Source: Larsenimonas suaedae
Lineage (GTDB): Bacteria; Pseudomonadota; Gammaproteobacteria; Pseudomonadales; Halomonadaceae
Direction: 5' to 3'
Length of the DNA: 64,000 bases
Assembly: GCF_023712105.1 (NCBI RefSeq)
Contig: NZ_JAMLJI010000001.1
Coordinates: forward strand, 992,001 to 1,056,000
Numbering within the stretch: the first letter of the stretch is position 1; each line of letters starts with the position of its first letter. The notes under the pieces were generated by a model. That model saw nothing but the letters and a program-made list of their open reading frames with translations. It was not told where the DNA came from and did not search any database. This document shows positions 28,999 through 38,322 of this stretch, piece after piece. The position numbers were made by a program, and so were the translations under genes.

Positions 28999-29349
28999 AT
29001 GGACATCATTCGCATCGACCGTCTTGCCCTTGACACCGTAATCGGGGTCTATGACTGGGAAAAACGCATTCACCAGCGCCTGCTGCTGGATCTCGAACTC
29101 GGCTGGGACATTCGTCCGGCGGCCGAGACCGACGATCTTTCAAAAACACTCAACTACGCCGCCGTCAGTGAACGACTGCTCGAGTTCGCAGACCGCGAGA
29201 CGTTCGAGCTGATCGAAACCTTTGCCGAACGCGCTGCGGCGTTGATTCTCGCCGAGTTTCAGATTCCCTGGCTGCGCCTGAGCGTTCACAAGCCCGGCGC
29301 CGTTCCACAGGCCCAGTCGGTCGGGGTCACCATCGAGCGACACGCGTAG
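28999..29349 (+). CDS. folB: Dihydroneopterin aldolase
   Basis: 116 residues, standard size. It converts 7,8-dihydroneopterin to 6-hydroxymethyl-dihydropterin and glycolaldehyde in folate synthesis. DVIGVYDWEK-like residues TVIGVYDWEKRIHQRLLLDL near the N-terminus, LNYAAVSERLLEF, and the ETFAERAAALIL segment with the conserved Glu are present, as is the C-terminal VHKPGAVPQAQSVGV. It is followed seven bases later by folK, the next enzyme of the pathway. Confidence 0.95.
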   Translation: MDIIRIDRLALDTVIGVYDWEKRIHQRLLLDLELGWDIRPAAETDDLSKTLNYAAVSERLLEFADRETFELIETFAERAAALILAEFQIPWLRLSVHKPGAVPQAQSVGVTIERHA

Positions 29350-29356
29350 GCGCATC

Positions 29357-29890
29357 ATGCAGGAAGCGTTTTTAGGCCTTGGCAGCAACATCGATCCAGC
29401 CCATTCGATCTCGCTCGGGCTGGATGCGCTTGCCCAGACGTTCGGCGACATCACGCCCTCCCGGGTGTTCGAAAGCGCACCGGTTGGCATTCAAAGCGAC
29501 GGCGTGTTTTACAACATGGTGATCGCTGTCCGGACCGAGCTTGACCCCGGCCCCCTGAATCAGCGACTGAAAACCATCGAGCATGCCCTCGGGCGCGACC
29601 CGAATGCCCCGCGCCACGCCCCACGAACGCTTGATATCGACCTCCTCACCCTCGGCACGCTCACTCGGGCCTTGGCACCGACGCTGCCGCGCCGCGATAT
29701 TCTGGACTACGCGTTCGTACTGCGTCCGCTGGCCGAACTGCGACCGAACGAGCACCACCCGGCACTGGGGCAGAGCTATGGCGAGCTATGGCGCGGTTTC
29801 GCCGATAAGGCCGCCCAAACACTGACGCCGGTCGCCTTCACATGGCAGGACCAGCTCATCTCCTGGCCGGACCGCATACCCGCGCTATAG
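29357..29890 (+). CDS. folK: 2-amino-4-hydroxy-6-hydroxymethyldihydropteridine pyrophosphokinase
   Basis: 177 residues. It pyrophosphorylates the product of FolB using ATP. Typical features are [13 protein letters not shown] near the N-terminus, [12 protein letters not shown], the ATP- and Mg-binding loop [18 protein letters not shown], and the [12 protein letters not shown] near the C-terminus. It follows folB with seven bases between and overlaps the convergent cca gene by six bases at the 3' end. Confidence 0.94.
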   Translation: MQEAFLGLGSNIDPAHSISLGLDALAQTFGDITPSRVFESAPVGIQSDGVFYNMVIAVRTELDPGPLNQRLKTIEHALGRDPNAPRHAPRTLDIDLLTLGTLTRALAPTLPRRDILDYAFVLRPLAELRPNEHHPALGQSYGELWRGFADKAAQTLTPVAFTWQDQLISWPDRIPAL

Positions 29891-31027
29891 CGCGCCGTCA
29901 CACTCATCAAGCGCCTGGGCGATTGCGCGATGGCGAGCCGTCGCAAGCGCCTCCTTCATGGCCGCACCGCGATACCCCTCGGCGCTCAGCGCTTTTGGCG
30001 AAACCGCCTCCGCTGCCTGGCGCGCCTTGCCAAGACGCTTGACCAGCACGGACTCAGTGTCGGTGTCAGCCTCAAGCGCAAGCATCGAAAGTACGGCATC
30101 GGCCCGCTCGGGCTTTCGCCAGACATCGATGTCACTCAGCCAGCCAAGCACCGACGACGCCGTCAGTGATGCCTCGCTTGAAAACGCACGCGTGCGCTGA
30201 AACGCCGCTGCCAGTTGCGCGAACCGCTTTGGCACTTTCATGTGCGCCATCACGGCCGTCAGCGCAGGCAACGCGTGGTACTGCAAAAGCGCTGCCCAGC
30301 GGGCCTCGACAGAGAGGTGACGCGCCTGCCGCGCCATGCCCCGGCGAAGCGCCAACACGTCCACCGAGGGCCCCATCAACTGAGGCAGCGCACCCAGTCG
30401 TGAGAGCAGATCGAAAAACGCCGGGCACGCCGACTCGCCAAGCGCCTTTTCAGTTTCCTGCCACACCCGCTCACGTGCCAGCGCTTCAAGCTCCCCCGCG
30501 CCCACCATCGTTACCAACAGCGCCCAGGTCGGCTCGGCCACCTGGAAACCAAGCGCATCGTAGCGGGCCTGAAACCGCGCCAGGCGCACGACGCGAAGCG
30601 GGTCTTCAATGAACGCCTGACTGACATGACGAAACAGCCGCTTACGGCAATCTTCCACGCCGCCGTAGGGGTCGATCAGCGTGCCATCGAGGGCTTGCGC
30701 CATGGCATTGATGGTTAAATCACGCCGGGAGAGATCTTCTTCAAGCGTGACGGCGGTAGACGCATCGACCGTAAAGCCGCCATACCCGCGGCCGGACTTG
30801 CGCTCCGTTCGCGCCAGCGCATATTCCTCGTGCGTCGTCGGGTGCAAAAAGACCGGAAAATCCTTGCCGACCGGCACGAAACCACGCGCCTGCATGGTCT
30901 CGGGGGTTGCGCCCACCACGACCCAGTCGCGGTCATACACCGGCCAGCCGAGCTGTGCATCGCGCACCGCGCCTCCGACCAGATACACATCGAGGCCGTC
31001 GATGGCCGGGTCAAAAGGACGTGTCAT
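29885..31027 (-). CDS. cca: CCA-adding tRNA nucleotidyltransferase with degenerate HD domain
   Basis: 380 residues. It adds or repairs the 3' CCA end of tRNAs. The N-terminal class II nucleotidyltransferase core is intact: [10 protein letters not shown], the metal-binding DRD in [39 protein letters not shown] and the [12 protein letters not shown] motif. E. coli Cca (412 residues) has a C-terminal HD phosphohydrolase domain with a CHDLGK motif; here the aligned stretch reads LLQYHAL, so the HD pair is lost and the region is shorter. CTP/ATP addition should work, but not the phosphatase or phosphodiesterase side activities. The start overlaps the end of glpE (ATGA). Confidence 0.94.
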   Translation of the reverse strand: MTRPFDPAIDGLDVYLVGGAVRDAQLGWPVYDRDWVVVGATPETMQARGFVPVGKDFPVFLHPTTHEEYALARTERKSGRGYGGFTVDASTAVTLEEDLSRRDLTINAMAQALDGTLIDPYGGVEDCRKRLFRHVSQAFIEDPLRVVRLARFQARYDALGFQVAEPTWALLVTMVGAGELEALARERVWQETEKALGESACPAFFDLLSRLGALPQLMGPSVDVLALRRGMARQARHLSVEARWAALLQYHALPALTAVMAHMKVPKRFAQLAAAFQRTRAFSSEASLTASSVLGWLSDIDVWRKPERADAVLSMLALEADTDTESVLVKRLGKARQAAEAVSPKALSAEGYRGAAMKEALATARHRAIAQALDECDGAL

Positions 31028-31350
31028 GACGTGGTATCGACGTAGTCCAGGTGCTCATGACGCCACTGCTCGAAGCCACCATCCAGGCTGTAGACGTCCG
31101 AGAAGCCCTGACCGGCAAGCCAGGACGCTGCCTGCTGACTCGAATGGCCGTGATAGCACACCACCACGACTGGCGTTTCCGGCGGCGCTTGATCGATGAA
31201 GGCACCGACCGTTGCATTATCAAGGTGCTGACTGTGTGTGATGTGACCGCCAGCAAAGCTCAAAGGGTCACGAATGTCGACGACGGTCAGAGGCCGGTCG
31301 CTTTCGAGCCACTGCCTGAGCGTCGCAGGCGATAGATGTGCGAAAGACAT
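31024..31350 (-). CDS. glpE: Single-domain rhodanese, thiosulfate sulfurtransferase GlpE
   Basis: 108 residues, the GlpE length. The active-site loop is [18 protein letters not shown] with the persulfide-forming Cys in [22 protein letters not shown] near residues 22-36 and the C-terminal [13 protein letters not shown] are typical of the family. It transfers sulfane sulfur from thiosulfate to acceptors such as thioredoxin. It precedes cca with a four-base overlap and follows apaH by 22 bases. Confidence 0.92.
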   Translation of the reverse strand: MSFAHLSPATLRQWLESDRPLTVVDIRDPLSFAGGHITHSQHLDNATVGAFIDQAPPETPVVVVCYHGHSSQQAASWLAGQGFSDVYSLDGGFEQWRHEHLDYVDTTS

Positions 31351-31372
31351 GCACCCTCCTCGGGGTGTGAAA

Positions 31373-32188
31373 TTATTGGCGGCTGGGCACCGAGGTCAGC
31401 GTCGCATCAGGCAGCGTCAGTGCCGTCAGCGTTCCACGCCAGACACAGCCGGTGTCCAGCGCCCAGCAACGAATGGCGGATTCCGGCGTTCGACCTTCAA
31501 GCGCCGCCCAATGCCCGAAGGCGATCGGCAGATCGTCGACCGTACGCGGAAACTGGAACCAGGGCTTGAAGCCATCAGGCGCGCTCGAAAGGCCCTCTTT
31601 TGCAGCGAAATCGAGTGTGCCGTCCTCATCGATAAAGCGCATGCGGGTCATGACGTTGACGATGGCGCGGATTCGATCCATGCCGGTCAGCGTGTCCGTA
31701 AAGCGCGACGGCGTATTGCCATACATCTGGCTCAGAAACGCATCGACTTGATCGCCACCAAGCACCTCCTCCACTTCACGTGCCAACCCTTCGGCCTTGG
31801 TCACCGACCAGCTCGACAGAAGGCCTGCGTGCACCATGGCCACGTCGTGCGCTCGATCGACGCGCATCAACGGCTGTCGCCTGAGCCACTCGATCAGCTC
31901 GGCGCAATCCGGCGCGTCCAGAATCGGGGCCAGCGTGTCGTTTTTCTTGAGCCGGCCATGGCCATGGGCCACGGCCAGCAAATGCAGGTCGTGATTGCCG
32001 AGGATGATCTTGATGCGATCGCGTCGCTGATAGACTGAGCGAAGGCATTCGAGCGAACCCGGCCCCCGGTTGACGATGTCGCCCGCCACCCAGAGTTCAT
32101 CGTCGCTGTCGTCAAAGGCAAGCACCTCGAGCAGATCCTGAAACTCCTGATAACACCCCTGCAGGTCACCTACGATATGCAGTGTCAT
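31373..32188 (-). CDS. apaH: Symmetrical bis(5'-nucleosyl)-tetraphosphatase
   Basis: 271 residues. It cleaves Ap4A into two ADP and removes NpnN caps from RNA. Calcineurin-type metal motifs are in order: [12 protein letters not shown] (GDxQG), [17 protein letters not shown] (GDxVxRGP), [14 protein letters not shown] (GNHD), and [11 protein letters not shown]. Part of the conserved surA-pdxA-rsmA-apaG-apaH cluster, 15 bases after apaG. Confidence 0.96.
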   Translation of the reverse strand: MTLHIVGDLQGCYQEFQDLLEVLAFDDSDDELWVAGDIVNRGPGSLECLRSVYQRRDRIKIILGNHDLHLLAVAHGHGRLKKNDTLAPILDAPDCAELIEWLRRQPLMRVDRAHDVAMVHAGLLSSWSVTKAEGLAREVEEVLGGDQVDAFLSQMYGNTPSRFTDTLTGMDRIRAIVNVMTRMRFIDEDGTLDFAAKEGLSSAPDGFKPWFQFPRTVDDLPIAFGHWAALEGRTPESAIRCWALDTGCVWRGTLTALTLPDATLTSVPSRQ

Positions 32189-32203
32189 GAGTCTCTCCTG
32201 CCG

Positions 32204-32590
32204 TCAATGGACGCGGTTCGGCGGCGCAAGCCGAAAGGGTGGGATCGGCACCAGAAACTCCCCCGACTCCGGGTCGGCGAAGGTATAATGCCCCTCCATC
32301 ACACCAATATCGGTATCGATGACGGCGCGGCTTTGATAGCTGAAGTAGCCTCTGGCCGCGATGATCGGCATTTCACCGACCACCCCTTCCCCTTCGATTT
32401 CCTGCACTTCACCGCTGCCCTGCGTGATTTTCCAATACCTGCGCAAGAGCTGAACGTCGCGCTCACCGGTGTTGCGAATCTCGACGTCGTAACTAAATAC
32501 AAACTGCTGGGCGTTGGCATCGGATTCAGAAGCCACGAATTCGGAAGTCACCGAGACCTGTATGTCCGGCGTTTCAGGCGTGTCCGTCAT
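32204..32590 (-). CDS. apaG: Co2+/Mg2+ efflux-associated protein ApaG
   Basis: 128 residues from the ATG at 32590, with GAGGAG seven bases upstream; an earlier in-frame start lacks a site. A single fibronectin-like domain with the family signature FSYDVEIRNTGERDVQLLRRYW and GEGVVGEMPIIAARGYFSYQ. It is always found beside apaH; its biochemical role is unsettled. Its start lies inside the 3' end of rsmA (17-base overlap). Confidence 0.94.
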   Translation of the reverse strand: MTDTPETPDIQVSVTSEFVASESDANAQQFVFSYDVEIRNTGERDVQLLRRYWKITQGSGEVQEIEGEGVVGEMPIIAARGYFSYQSRAVIDTDIGVMEGHYTFADPESGEFLVPIPPFRLAPPNRVH

Positions 32591-33392
32591 GAGCGGGCTC
32601 CTCTGGCAGCGCATTGGTCAACCGAATGTATTCATCAAGCGTCAAGGCCTCTGGCCGCTTGCCCGGGTCGATTTCAAGTGCCTCGATGGCCTCACCCGCC
32701 ATCAGCGGCTTCAAGTTGTTTCGAAGGGTCTTGCGACGCTGGGAAAACGCCTGCTTGACCAGACGAGCCAGCCGCTCGGGGTCGGTCGCCTCGAACGGCG
32801 ACGTTTTATAGGGGCGCAGCCGAACGATGGCGGAATCCACCTTCGGACGCGGCACAAAGGCCTCTGGCGGCACATCGAACAAGTGATCCACCTGACAGTG
32901 ATACTGGGCGAGAATCGAAAGCCTTCCCCACTGGCCGCCACCGGGACGCGCCGCCAACCGCTCGACCACTTCCTTTTGCAGCATGAAGTGCATGTCCTCA
33001 ACCACCTCATGGACCTCGAGCAGCTTGAAGATCAGGGGCGTGGAAATGTTGTACGGCAGATTACCCACCACGCGCAGGCGCTCACCGGCCGCCAGCGCTC
33101 TGAAATCGAACGCCAGCGCATCGCCCTGATGAACGCGAAACTCGGGGTAGTTGAAAAACTGGGTCTTAAGCCCCGGGATCAGATCACGGTCGAGTTCAAT
33201 CACATCCAGCGCGTTGGCGCCGTTCAACAACCCTTCGGTCAACGCCCCCTGGCCTGGGCCGATTTCCACCAGCCGATCTCCGGCGACCGGATGAATTGAA
33301 CGAACCAGCCGGTCGATGATGCCCGGGTCGCGCAGAAAGTTTTGCCCGAAGCGCTTGCGCGCCCGGTGCGGCGTGGGTGCTTGATGCGTCAT
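32574..33392 (-). CDS. rsmA: 16S rRNA (adenine1518/1519-N6) dimethyltransferase
   Basis: 272 residues. It dimethylates two adjacent adenines in the 3' hairpin of 16S rRNA during late 30S assembly. KRFGQNFLRDPGIIDRLV near residues 12-29, SAM motif EIGPGQGALTEGLL, the catalytic NLPYNISTPLIFKLL, and the C-terminal RRKTLRNNLKPL are all present. It overlaps pdxA (four bases) and apaG. Confidence 0.96.
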   Translation of the reverse strand: MTHQAPTPHRARKRFGQNFLRDPGIIDRLVRSIHPVAGDRLVEIGPGQGALTEGLLNGANALDVIELDRDLIPGLKTQFFNYPEFRVHQGDALAFDFRALAAGERLRVVGNLPYNISTPLIFKLLEVHEVVEDMHFMLQKEVVERLAARPGGGQWGRLSILAQYHCQVDHLFDVPPEAFVPRPKVDSAIVRLRPYKTSPFEATDPERLARLVKQAFSQRRKTLRNNLKPLMAGEAIEALEIDPGKRPEALTLDEYIRLTNALPEEPAHDGHA

Positions 33393-34414
33393 AAGGATTG
33401 CGTACTTGATGTCGTGGCCGACCGCGCCATGGTGAGGGCCTGCTCGATGGCAACGTCCAGGCTGCCGCGCTCGGCAGCCCCGGTTCCAGCCAGATCGAGG
33501 GCAGTGCCATGGTCGACCGAGGTTCGAATGATGGGAAGACCCAATGTGATGTTGGCAGCGCGCCCGAAACCGGCGTATTTGAGCACCGGCAGCCCCTGAT
33601 CGTGGTACATGGCGACCATGGCGTCATGCACATCGAGATAGCGCGGCGTGAAGGCCGTATCCGCCGGCAAGGGGCCCGTGAGCTTCATGCCTCGGGCGCG
33701 CAGACGCTCGAGTGCCGGGGCGATAATGGTGCCGTCCTCATGCCCGAGATGGCCACCCTCACCGGCGTGAGGATTAAGCCCACACACCCCGATGCGCGGC
33801 GACTCGATGCCGAAATACCGCGACAAGTCGGCGGCCACGATCTCAAGCGTCGCCGTGACTGACTCGTCGGTGATCGCGTCGCTGACCGCTCGAAGTGGCA
33901 GATGCGTAGTCACTAGCGCCACTCTGAGCGCCTCGGTGGCAAGCATCATTACCACATCCGACACCCCACAGGCGTCGCGCAAATACTCGGTGTGACCGGT
34001 AAAGCCGGTTTCACCTGAGTCGATGATCACGCCCTTGTGAAGCGGCGCGGTCACCATGGCGCACGCACGCCCTTCCCGGCAGGCCTTGATGGCGACATCG
34101 AGCGTCTCCAGCACGAAACGGGCATTGTCGGTGTGCACACGCCCTGGCGTAACCGGACGCTTAAGCATGACCGGCCAGACGAACAGGACACCCGGAATCG
34201 GCGCCGGCACGGTATCCGACGTTACCAGCTCCACTTCAAGGGTTCGCCCGAGCGCGACAGCACGCGCTTCAAAAAGCCTTGGATCGCCCACCGCCACCCA
34301 CCGCGCGCCGCTGGCAGCCACAGCAGGGTCACAGGCCAGATCAACAATGAGATCCGGGCCGATCCCGGCCGGCTCACCCGGAGTAATCACCAGCGGCGCA
34401 AGCTCGGCCTTCAT
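33389..34414 (-). CDS. pdxA: 4-hydroxythreonine-4-phosphate dehydrogenase
   Basis: 341 residues from the ATG at 34414; a TTG at 34429 overlaps the surA stop and is possible but would add only five residues. It oxidises 4-phosphohydroxy-L-threonine in pyridoxal phosphate synthesis. The N-terminal LVITPGEPAGIGPDL, the metal-binding His in TGFTGHTEYLRD, and AMYHDQGLPVLKY are present. It sits between surA and rsmA and overlaps rsmA by four bases. Confidence 0.95.
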   Translation of the reverse strand: MKAELAPLVITPGEPAGIGPDLIVDLACDPAVAASGARWVAVGDPRLFEARAVALGRTLEVELVTSDTVPAPIPGVLFVWPVMLKRPVTPGRVHTDNARFVLETLDVAIKACREGRACAMVTAPLHKGVIIDSGETGFTGHTEYLRDACGVSDVVMMLATEALRVALVTTHLPLRAVSDAITDESVTATLEIVAADLSRYFGIESPRIGVCGLNPHAGEGGHLGHEDGTIIAPALERLRARGMKLTGPLPADTAFTPRYLDVHDAMVAMYHDQGLPVLKYAGFGRAANITLGLPIIRTSVDHGTALDLAGTGAAERGSLDVAIEQALTMARSATTSSTQSL

Positions 34415-34425
34415 GGCGTCGCTGT

Positions 34426-35727
34426 TCAAGAGCCACCGTCATTGAGACGATTGTCGACGTACGCCGAAGCCCGGATTTCCTGCTGCCAGCTCTCGAGCTC
34501 CTCGTTGACCTTGCGCGTAAAGAGTTTCTGGCGAATCTGTTCGCGCTGAGCCTGCTCGGTGACGTCGCGCTGACGACGCCCTTCAACTTCGATCACGTGA
34601 TAGCCGAACCGGGATTTGACCGGCTCTGAAATCTGGCCCTGTGGCAGGGATTCAAGAGCCTTGGCAAACGCCGGCACCATTTCGGAGGGTTCGCTCCAGC
34701 CGAGCTCGCCGCCGTTGAGCGCAGTGCCCTTGTCATCGCTGTACTGCTTGGCAAGCGCGTCGAAATCAGCGCCCTGATTGAGCTCGTTATAGATGCGTTC
34801 GGCAAGCGCCCGAGCCTTGGCGTCGCTGCGGTTCGGGTTGGGGCTGATCAGGATATGGCGCGCCTTCACCTGCGAGATGAGCTTTTGCTGCCCGCCCTTC
34901 TTGTCGACCAGCTCAACCAGATGGAAGCCGCTGGCGCTTCGAATCGGCTCGCTGATTTCACCCTTGCTCATGGCAGGCACAACGTCTGCAAAGATCGTCG
35001 GGAGTTCATTGCGTGGACGCCACCCGAGATCCCCGCCGGAAAGCGAAGGATTTTGCTGGGCAAGCTGGCCGGCCATTTCCTCGAACGATTTACCGCTGGC
35101 CTTGATTCGCGCTCGAAGTTTCTCGGCCTGGGCTCGCGCCTTGGCAACCTGGGCTTCAGAGGCATTATCAGGCAGTGACACCAGAATGTGGGCCAGATGG
35201 TACTGGGCCTTGTCGGCCGCGCCCAGGTGGTCCAGGTACTGTTCGACTTCGCGATCCGACACCGACACACGCCCGGCAACCTTCTGTCGCTGAACCTGCG
35301 AGATAATCATCTCGCGGCGCACCTGCTCACGGACGGAATCAAACGATACGCCCTGTTTGCCGAGCGCGGCCTGAAAGGCCTGCACCGACTCGAACCCATT
35401 GCTCTTCGCGACCTGTCGGAGCGACTGGCTGAGCTGGTCGTCATCAACGCTTACATTGGCTCGCTTGGCCATCTGCAGCTGAATGTCTTCAAGGATCATG
35501 CGATCGAGCACTTCGCGCTTGAGTGTTTCCATCGGCGGCGGCGTGACGCCGCGCGAATCAAGCTGCTCGCGCACCTCCTGGAGACGACGGTTCAGGTCGC
35601 TTTGCATGATGGCGTCCTGATTGACCACCGCAACGATCCTATCGAGCGGCTGAGCGGCTGCGTGAGCCAGGGGGGACAGACCGATGACGGCCGCCAATCC
35701 CAGCGGGGCCAGTAGCGTTTTGCGCAT
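34426..35727 (-). CDS. surA: Periplasmic chaperone / peptidyl-prolyl isomerase SurA
   Basis: 433 residues from the ATG at 35727, chosen because it opens a signal peptide (RKTLLAPLGLAAVIGLSPL, cleavage after AHA); an upstream in-frame start would bury it. The N-terminal chaperone domain (to about 150), two parvulin domains (AQYHLAHILVSL and VKARHILISPNP mark their starts, with GGDLGW and GGELGW motifs), and the C-terminal helix are visible. SurA escorts outer-membrane proteins, including LptD encoded just upstream, to the BAM complex. Confidence 0.96.
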   Translation of the reverse strand: MRKTLLAPLGLAAVIGLSPLAHAAAQPLDRIVAVVNQDAIMQSDLNRRLQEVREQLDSRGVTPPPMETLKREVLDRMILEDIQLQMAKRANVSVDDDQLSQSLRQVAKSNGFESVQAFQAALGKQGVSFDSVREQVRREMIISQVQRQKVAGRVSVSDREVEQYLDHLGAADKAQYHLAHILVSLPDNASEAQVAKARAQAEKLRARIKASGKSFEEMAGQLAQQNPSLSGGDLGWRPRNELPTIFADVVPAMSKGEISEPIRSASGFHLVELVDKKGGQQKLISQVKARHILISPNPNRSDAKARALAERIYNELNQGADFDALAKQYSDDKGTALNGGELGWSEPSEMVPAFAKALESLPQGQISEPVKSRFGYHVIEVEGRRQRDVTEQAQREQIRQKLFTRKVNEELESWQQEIRASAYVDNRLNDGGS

Positions 35728-35780
35728 GATAAAGCTCTCTATATCCTGACATTCATCGGCGTAAGACACGCCTTGATGCA

Positions 35781-38201
35781 TTAAAACGTGGTCGGCGTAT
35801 AGCCCGGCACGGCGTCTGAAAAATACGGTTCCGGATCCTGACCTAGACCACCCAGGCCCTTGAGTACGAACCGAAGAAAGATACCGCGCTTGGTTTCGTC
35901 ATCCAAAATGGTATTGGCGGTATCGTCGTCGTCGACCCACTCACGCCAGGCCACTTCAACGCCATAGCAGCAATCGTTGAACTGGATACCGGCCAGTTTC
36001 TCGAGCGAGCGGCTGTTGGTTTCATCGTAAAGGTACCGGCCGATCAACGAGACGCTGCTCGAGGCCTTCCAGGCGAACGATACGTCATACTCGTTGCGGT
36101 TGTAGCCGAGACGGTCTTCGCGGTCGCCTGCGGGATCAAACCCTTGCACTTCCCAGCGATAGCCCAAGTTCAGCACACTGCCGTCAGGGTGACGATAGTT
36201 CAGGTACGTTGCGTTGCGTTCGGTGCGGTCGCGCTCGGTGTCATACATCAACGTATAGCGCGCGCTGAAGCGGTCGTTGATCCGCCAGTCGATCTGGCCG
36301 ATAGCCGGCGAATAGTCCCGGTGGTTGTTGTAGTAGTACTCGCTGTTCGGGTCGTCGTAATTCTTGCTCGGGTCGTTGTCGGTCACGTCACGGTCTTCGA
36401 AATACCGGCTTTGGCCCAGCGAGAGCTTGAGACGCTCGCGGCCGGTCTCGCCCTCGAGGAACCGTGAACTCACCCCATAGGAAAGCTTGTTGACGTCCCC
36501 GATGCGATCACTGCCGGTAAAGCGGTACGGTGACCAGAGACGGTTGATGGAGTACGCCTGGGGGTTGGTATCGAACACCGGCGCATCGTCCTGATCACGC
36601 TCGGGCACGTAGGCATAGAACAGCCGTGGCTCCAGAGTCTGACGCCAGTCACTGTCAAAGGCCGAAAAGTCGCGTTCGAAGATCAGGCCGGAATCGATCG
36701 AATAGACCGGCGCCGCCACGGACGGCGAGTCACCGCGCCCGTTTAGGTCTGCGTCGTTTCGGTTGCCGTAGTCCAGCTCGTATTGGGAATACCAGAGCGC
36801 GGCGCGCGGCTCGAAAAAGCCCCAGCTGGCATCGGCGCGATAACCAAGCGCCGGCTCGGCGTGCAACCGCGAGCCGTTGGCAGACTCATTCAGCGGCACG
36901 TCGTTGTGATCGATATCGCGCCAGAAATAGGTCGCGGAGCTGTTCCACTCCTGATAAAGACCGTTGTCCTGACGCCAACGCGCATCCGCGATCAGCGCTG
37001 GCAGCTCGTAGAACGGCTTGTCGTCATCGCGAAGCGGGTCGTCCATTTTCTGGAAGCCCCGCGCCCGGCCCTGCAGATGCCAGACCTCACCGCGATAATC
37101 CAGCCGCGCCAGCCGTTCCAGATGATCGGTGTCGATTTCCTCGAAGCTCTGGCCGAGATCATCGAAATAGTCGCCGTCGCTGGCCGCGCCGTAGCGAAGG
37201 TCATAGCGGGTGCGCGGGGACAGGCGCCCGGTCTGGGTGTAGTTGATGTACCAGCGGTCTTCACCGGCGTGATCGTCGTCGCTGTCCTCACCGCCATCAT
37301 CGCTTGAAAGGTAGGCACCTTCCAGCTGGCCGGCGGCGCTGTCACCCAACAGGTAGCGGAACTGACCGCCGAGCATCGAGCCCCGGTTTTGAATGTAGCG
37401 CGGGGTGATGGTGGCGTCGTAGTTGGGCGCCAGGTTCAAATAGATTGGCTGACTGTAGTCGAGCCCGTCGGAGCCGGAATAGCCGATCAACGGCCAGAGC
37501 GCACCGGTATGTCGACGGTCATCGATTGGAAAGCGCACCCAGGGCCAATAGAAGACCGGAATGTCCTCGATCTCAAGGCGTGCGTGCTTGGCCGTGCCGT
37601 AGCCGTTTTCACGGTCAAGCACGACGTCGTTACCAACCAGCCGCCAGAGGCTGCTTTGAGGGTCACAGGTGGTAAAGCTTGCCTCTCGAAGCCGATAGCG
37701 GCCGTCTTTCATGCGGGCAAGCGAGCGCGCGTCGCCCCGAGCATGCTGATCATGAAAGACGTAGTGGGCAGCGTCGACCTTGGCGGCCTTGCTGTCGAGC
37801 GCGATGTCGGCGCTATCGCCGCGCACCAGCGCGCCACTGGCGCGCCACGCCAGTGGGCCTGTCACGTGGGCGCGCGTGCGCGCTTCATTGACAGCCACTT
37901 CAGGCGCTTCGACCTGCTGATTGCCACGCCGAAGTACAACGTCGCCATTCAGGATCGTTTCGCCGCCGTCCCCGTAGCCGGCTTGATCCGACGTGCTTCG
38001 CACCTGAGCGTCGGTCTCGCCCGGCTCGATACGGTAAGAAGGCATGACGTACCGGCCGCGGCACAGCGCATCGGCCGGACGGTCCTGCCCCCAGGGTTGC
38101 CAATCAAGCTCACTGGCCGGCGGTGTGGCCGGTGGCTCCGCATGCGCGGCGCCGGCCAGGACCCCAGTCAACGCGGCGGTCCAGAAGGTACGCTGCCCCA
38201 T
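35781..38201 (-). CDS. lptD: LPS-assembly outer membrane protein LptD
   Basis: 806 residues from the ATG at 38201 (a second ATG four codons earlier has its AAGG touching the start). It opens a signal peptide (GQRTFWTAALTGVLAGAAHA). A periplasmic OstA beta-jellyroll domain (about 75-250, with VLRRGNQQVEAPEVAVNEA) is followed by a 26-strand C-terminal barrel rich in D, Y and R. With LptE it places LPS in the outer leaflet. A conserved Cys pair, CCYGVEVAW near the C-terminus, and upstream cysteines fit the disulfides needed for function. It starts the lptD-surA cluster and diverges from amgK. Confidence 0.96.
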   Translation of the reverse strand: MGQRTFWTAALTGVLAGAAHAEPPATPPASELDWQPWGQDRPADALCRGRYVMPSYRIEPGETDAQVRSTSDQAGYGDGGETILNGDVVLRRGNQQVEAPEVAVNEARTRAHVTGPLAWRASGALVRGDSADIALDSKAAKVDAAHYVFHDQHARGDARSLARMKDGRYRLREASFTTCDPQSSLWRLVGNDVVLDRENGYGTAKHARLEIEDIPVFYWPWVRFPIDDRRHTGALWPLIGYSGSDGLDYSQPIYLNLAPNYDATITPRYIQNRGSMLGGQFRYLLGDSAAGQLEGAYLSSDDGGEDSDDDHAGEDRWYINYTQTGRLSPRTRYDLRYGAASDGDYFDDLGQSFEEIDTDHLERLARLDYRGEVWHLQGRARGFQKMDDPLRDDDKPFYELPALIADARWRQDNGLYQEWNSSATYFWRDIDHNDVPLNESANGSRLHAEPALGYRADASWGFFEPRAALWYSQYELDYGNRNDADLNGRGDSPSVAAPVYSIDSGLIFERDFSAFDSDWRQTLEPRLFYAYVPERDQDDAPVFDTNPQAYSINRLWSPYRFTGSDRIGDVNKLSYGVSSRFLEGETGRERLKLSLGQSRYFEDRDVTDNDPSKNYDDPNSEYYYNNHRDYSPAIGQIDWRINDRFSARYTLMYDTERDRTERNATYLNYRHPDGSVLNLGYRWEVQGFDPAGDREDRLGYNRNEYDVSFAWKASSSVSLIGRYLYDETNSRSLEKLAGIQFNDCCYGVEVAWREWVDDDDTANTILDDETKRGIFLRFVLKGLGGLGQDPEPYFSDAVPGYTPTTF

Positions 38202-38322
38202 ATTGTTCGTCATCCTTGCTTTTATAAAGACCCGGGAATGATCCCATGTACATGATTGAAAAAATCGGTAAGGTACATCGTCGATACCCACTCGCCCCGG
38301 CACGACCGACTACAGGAACACT

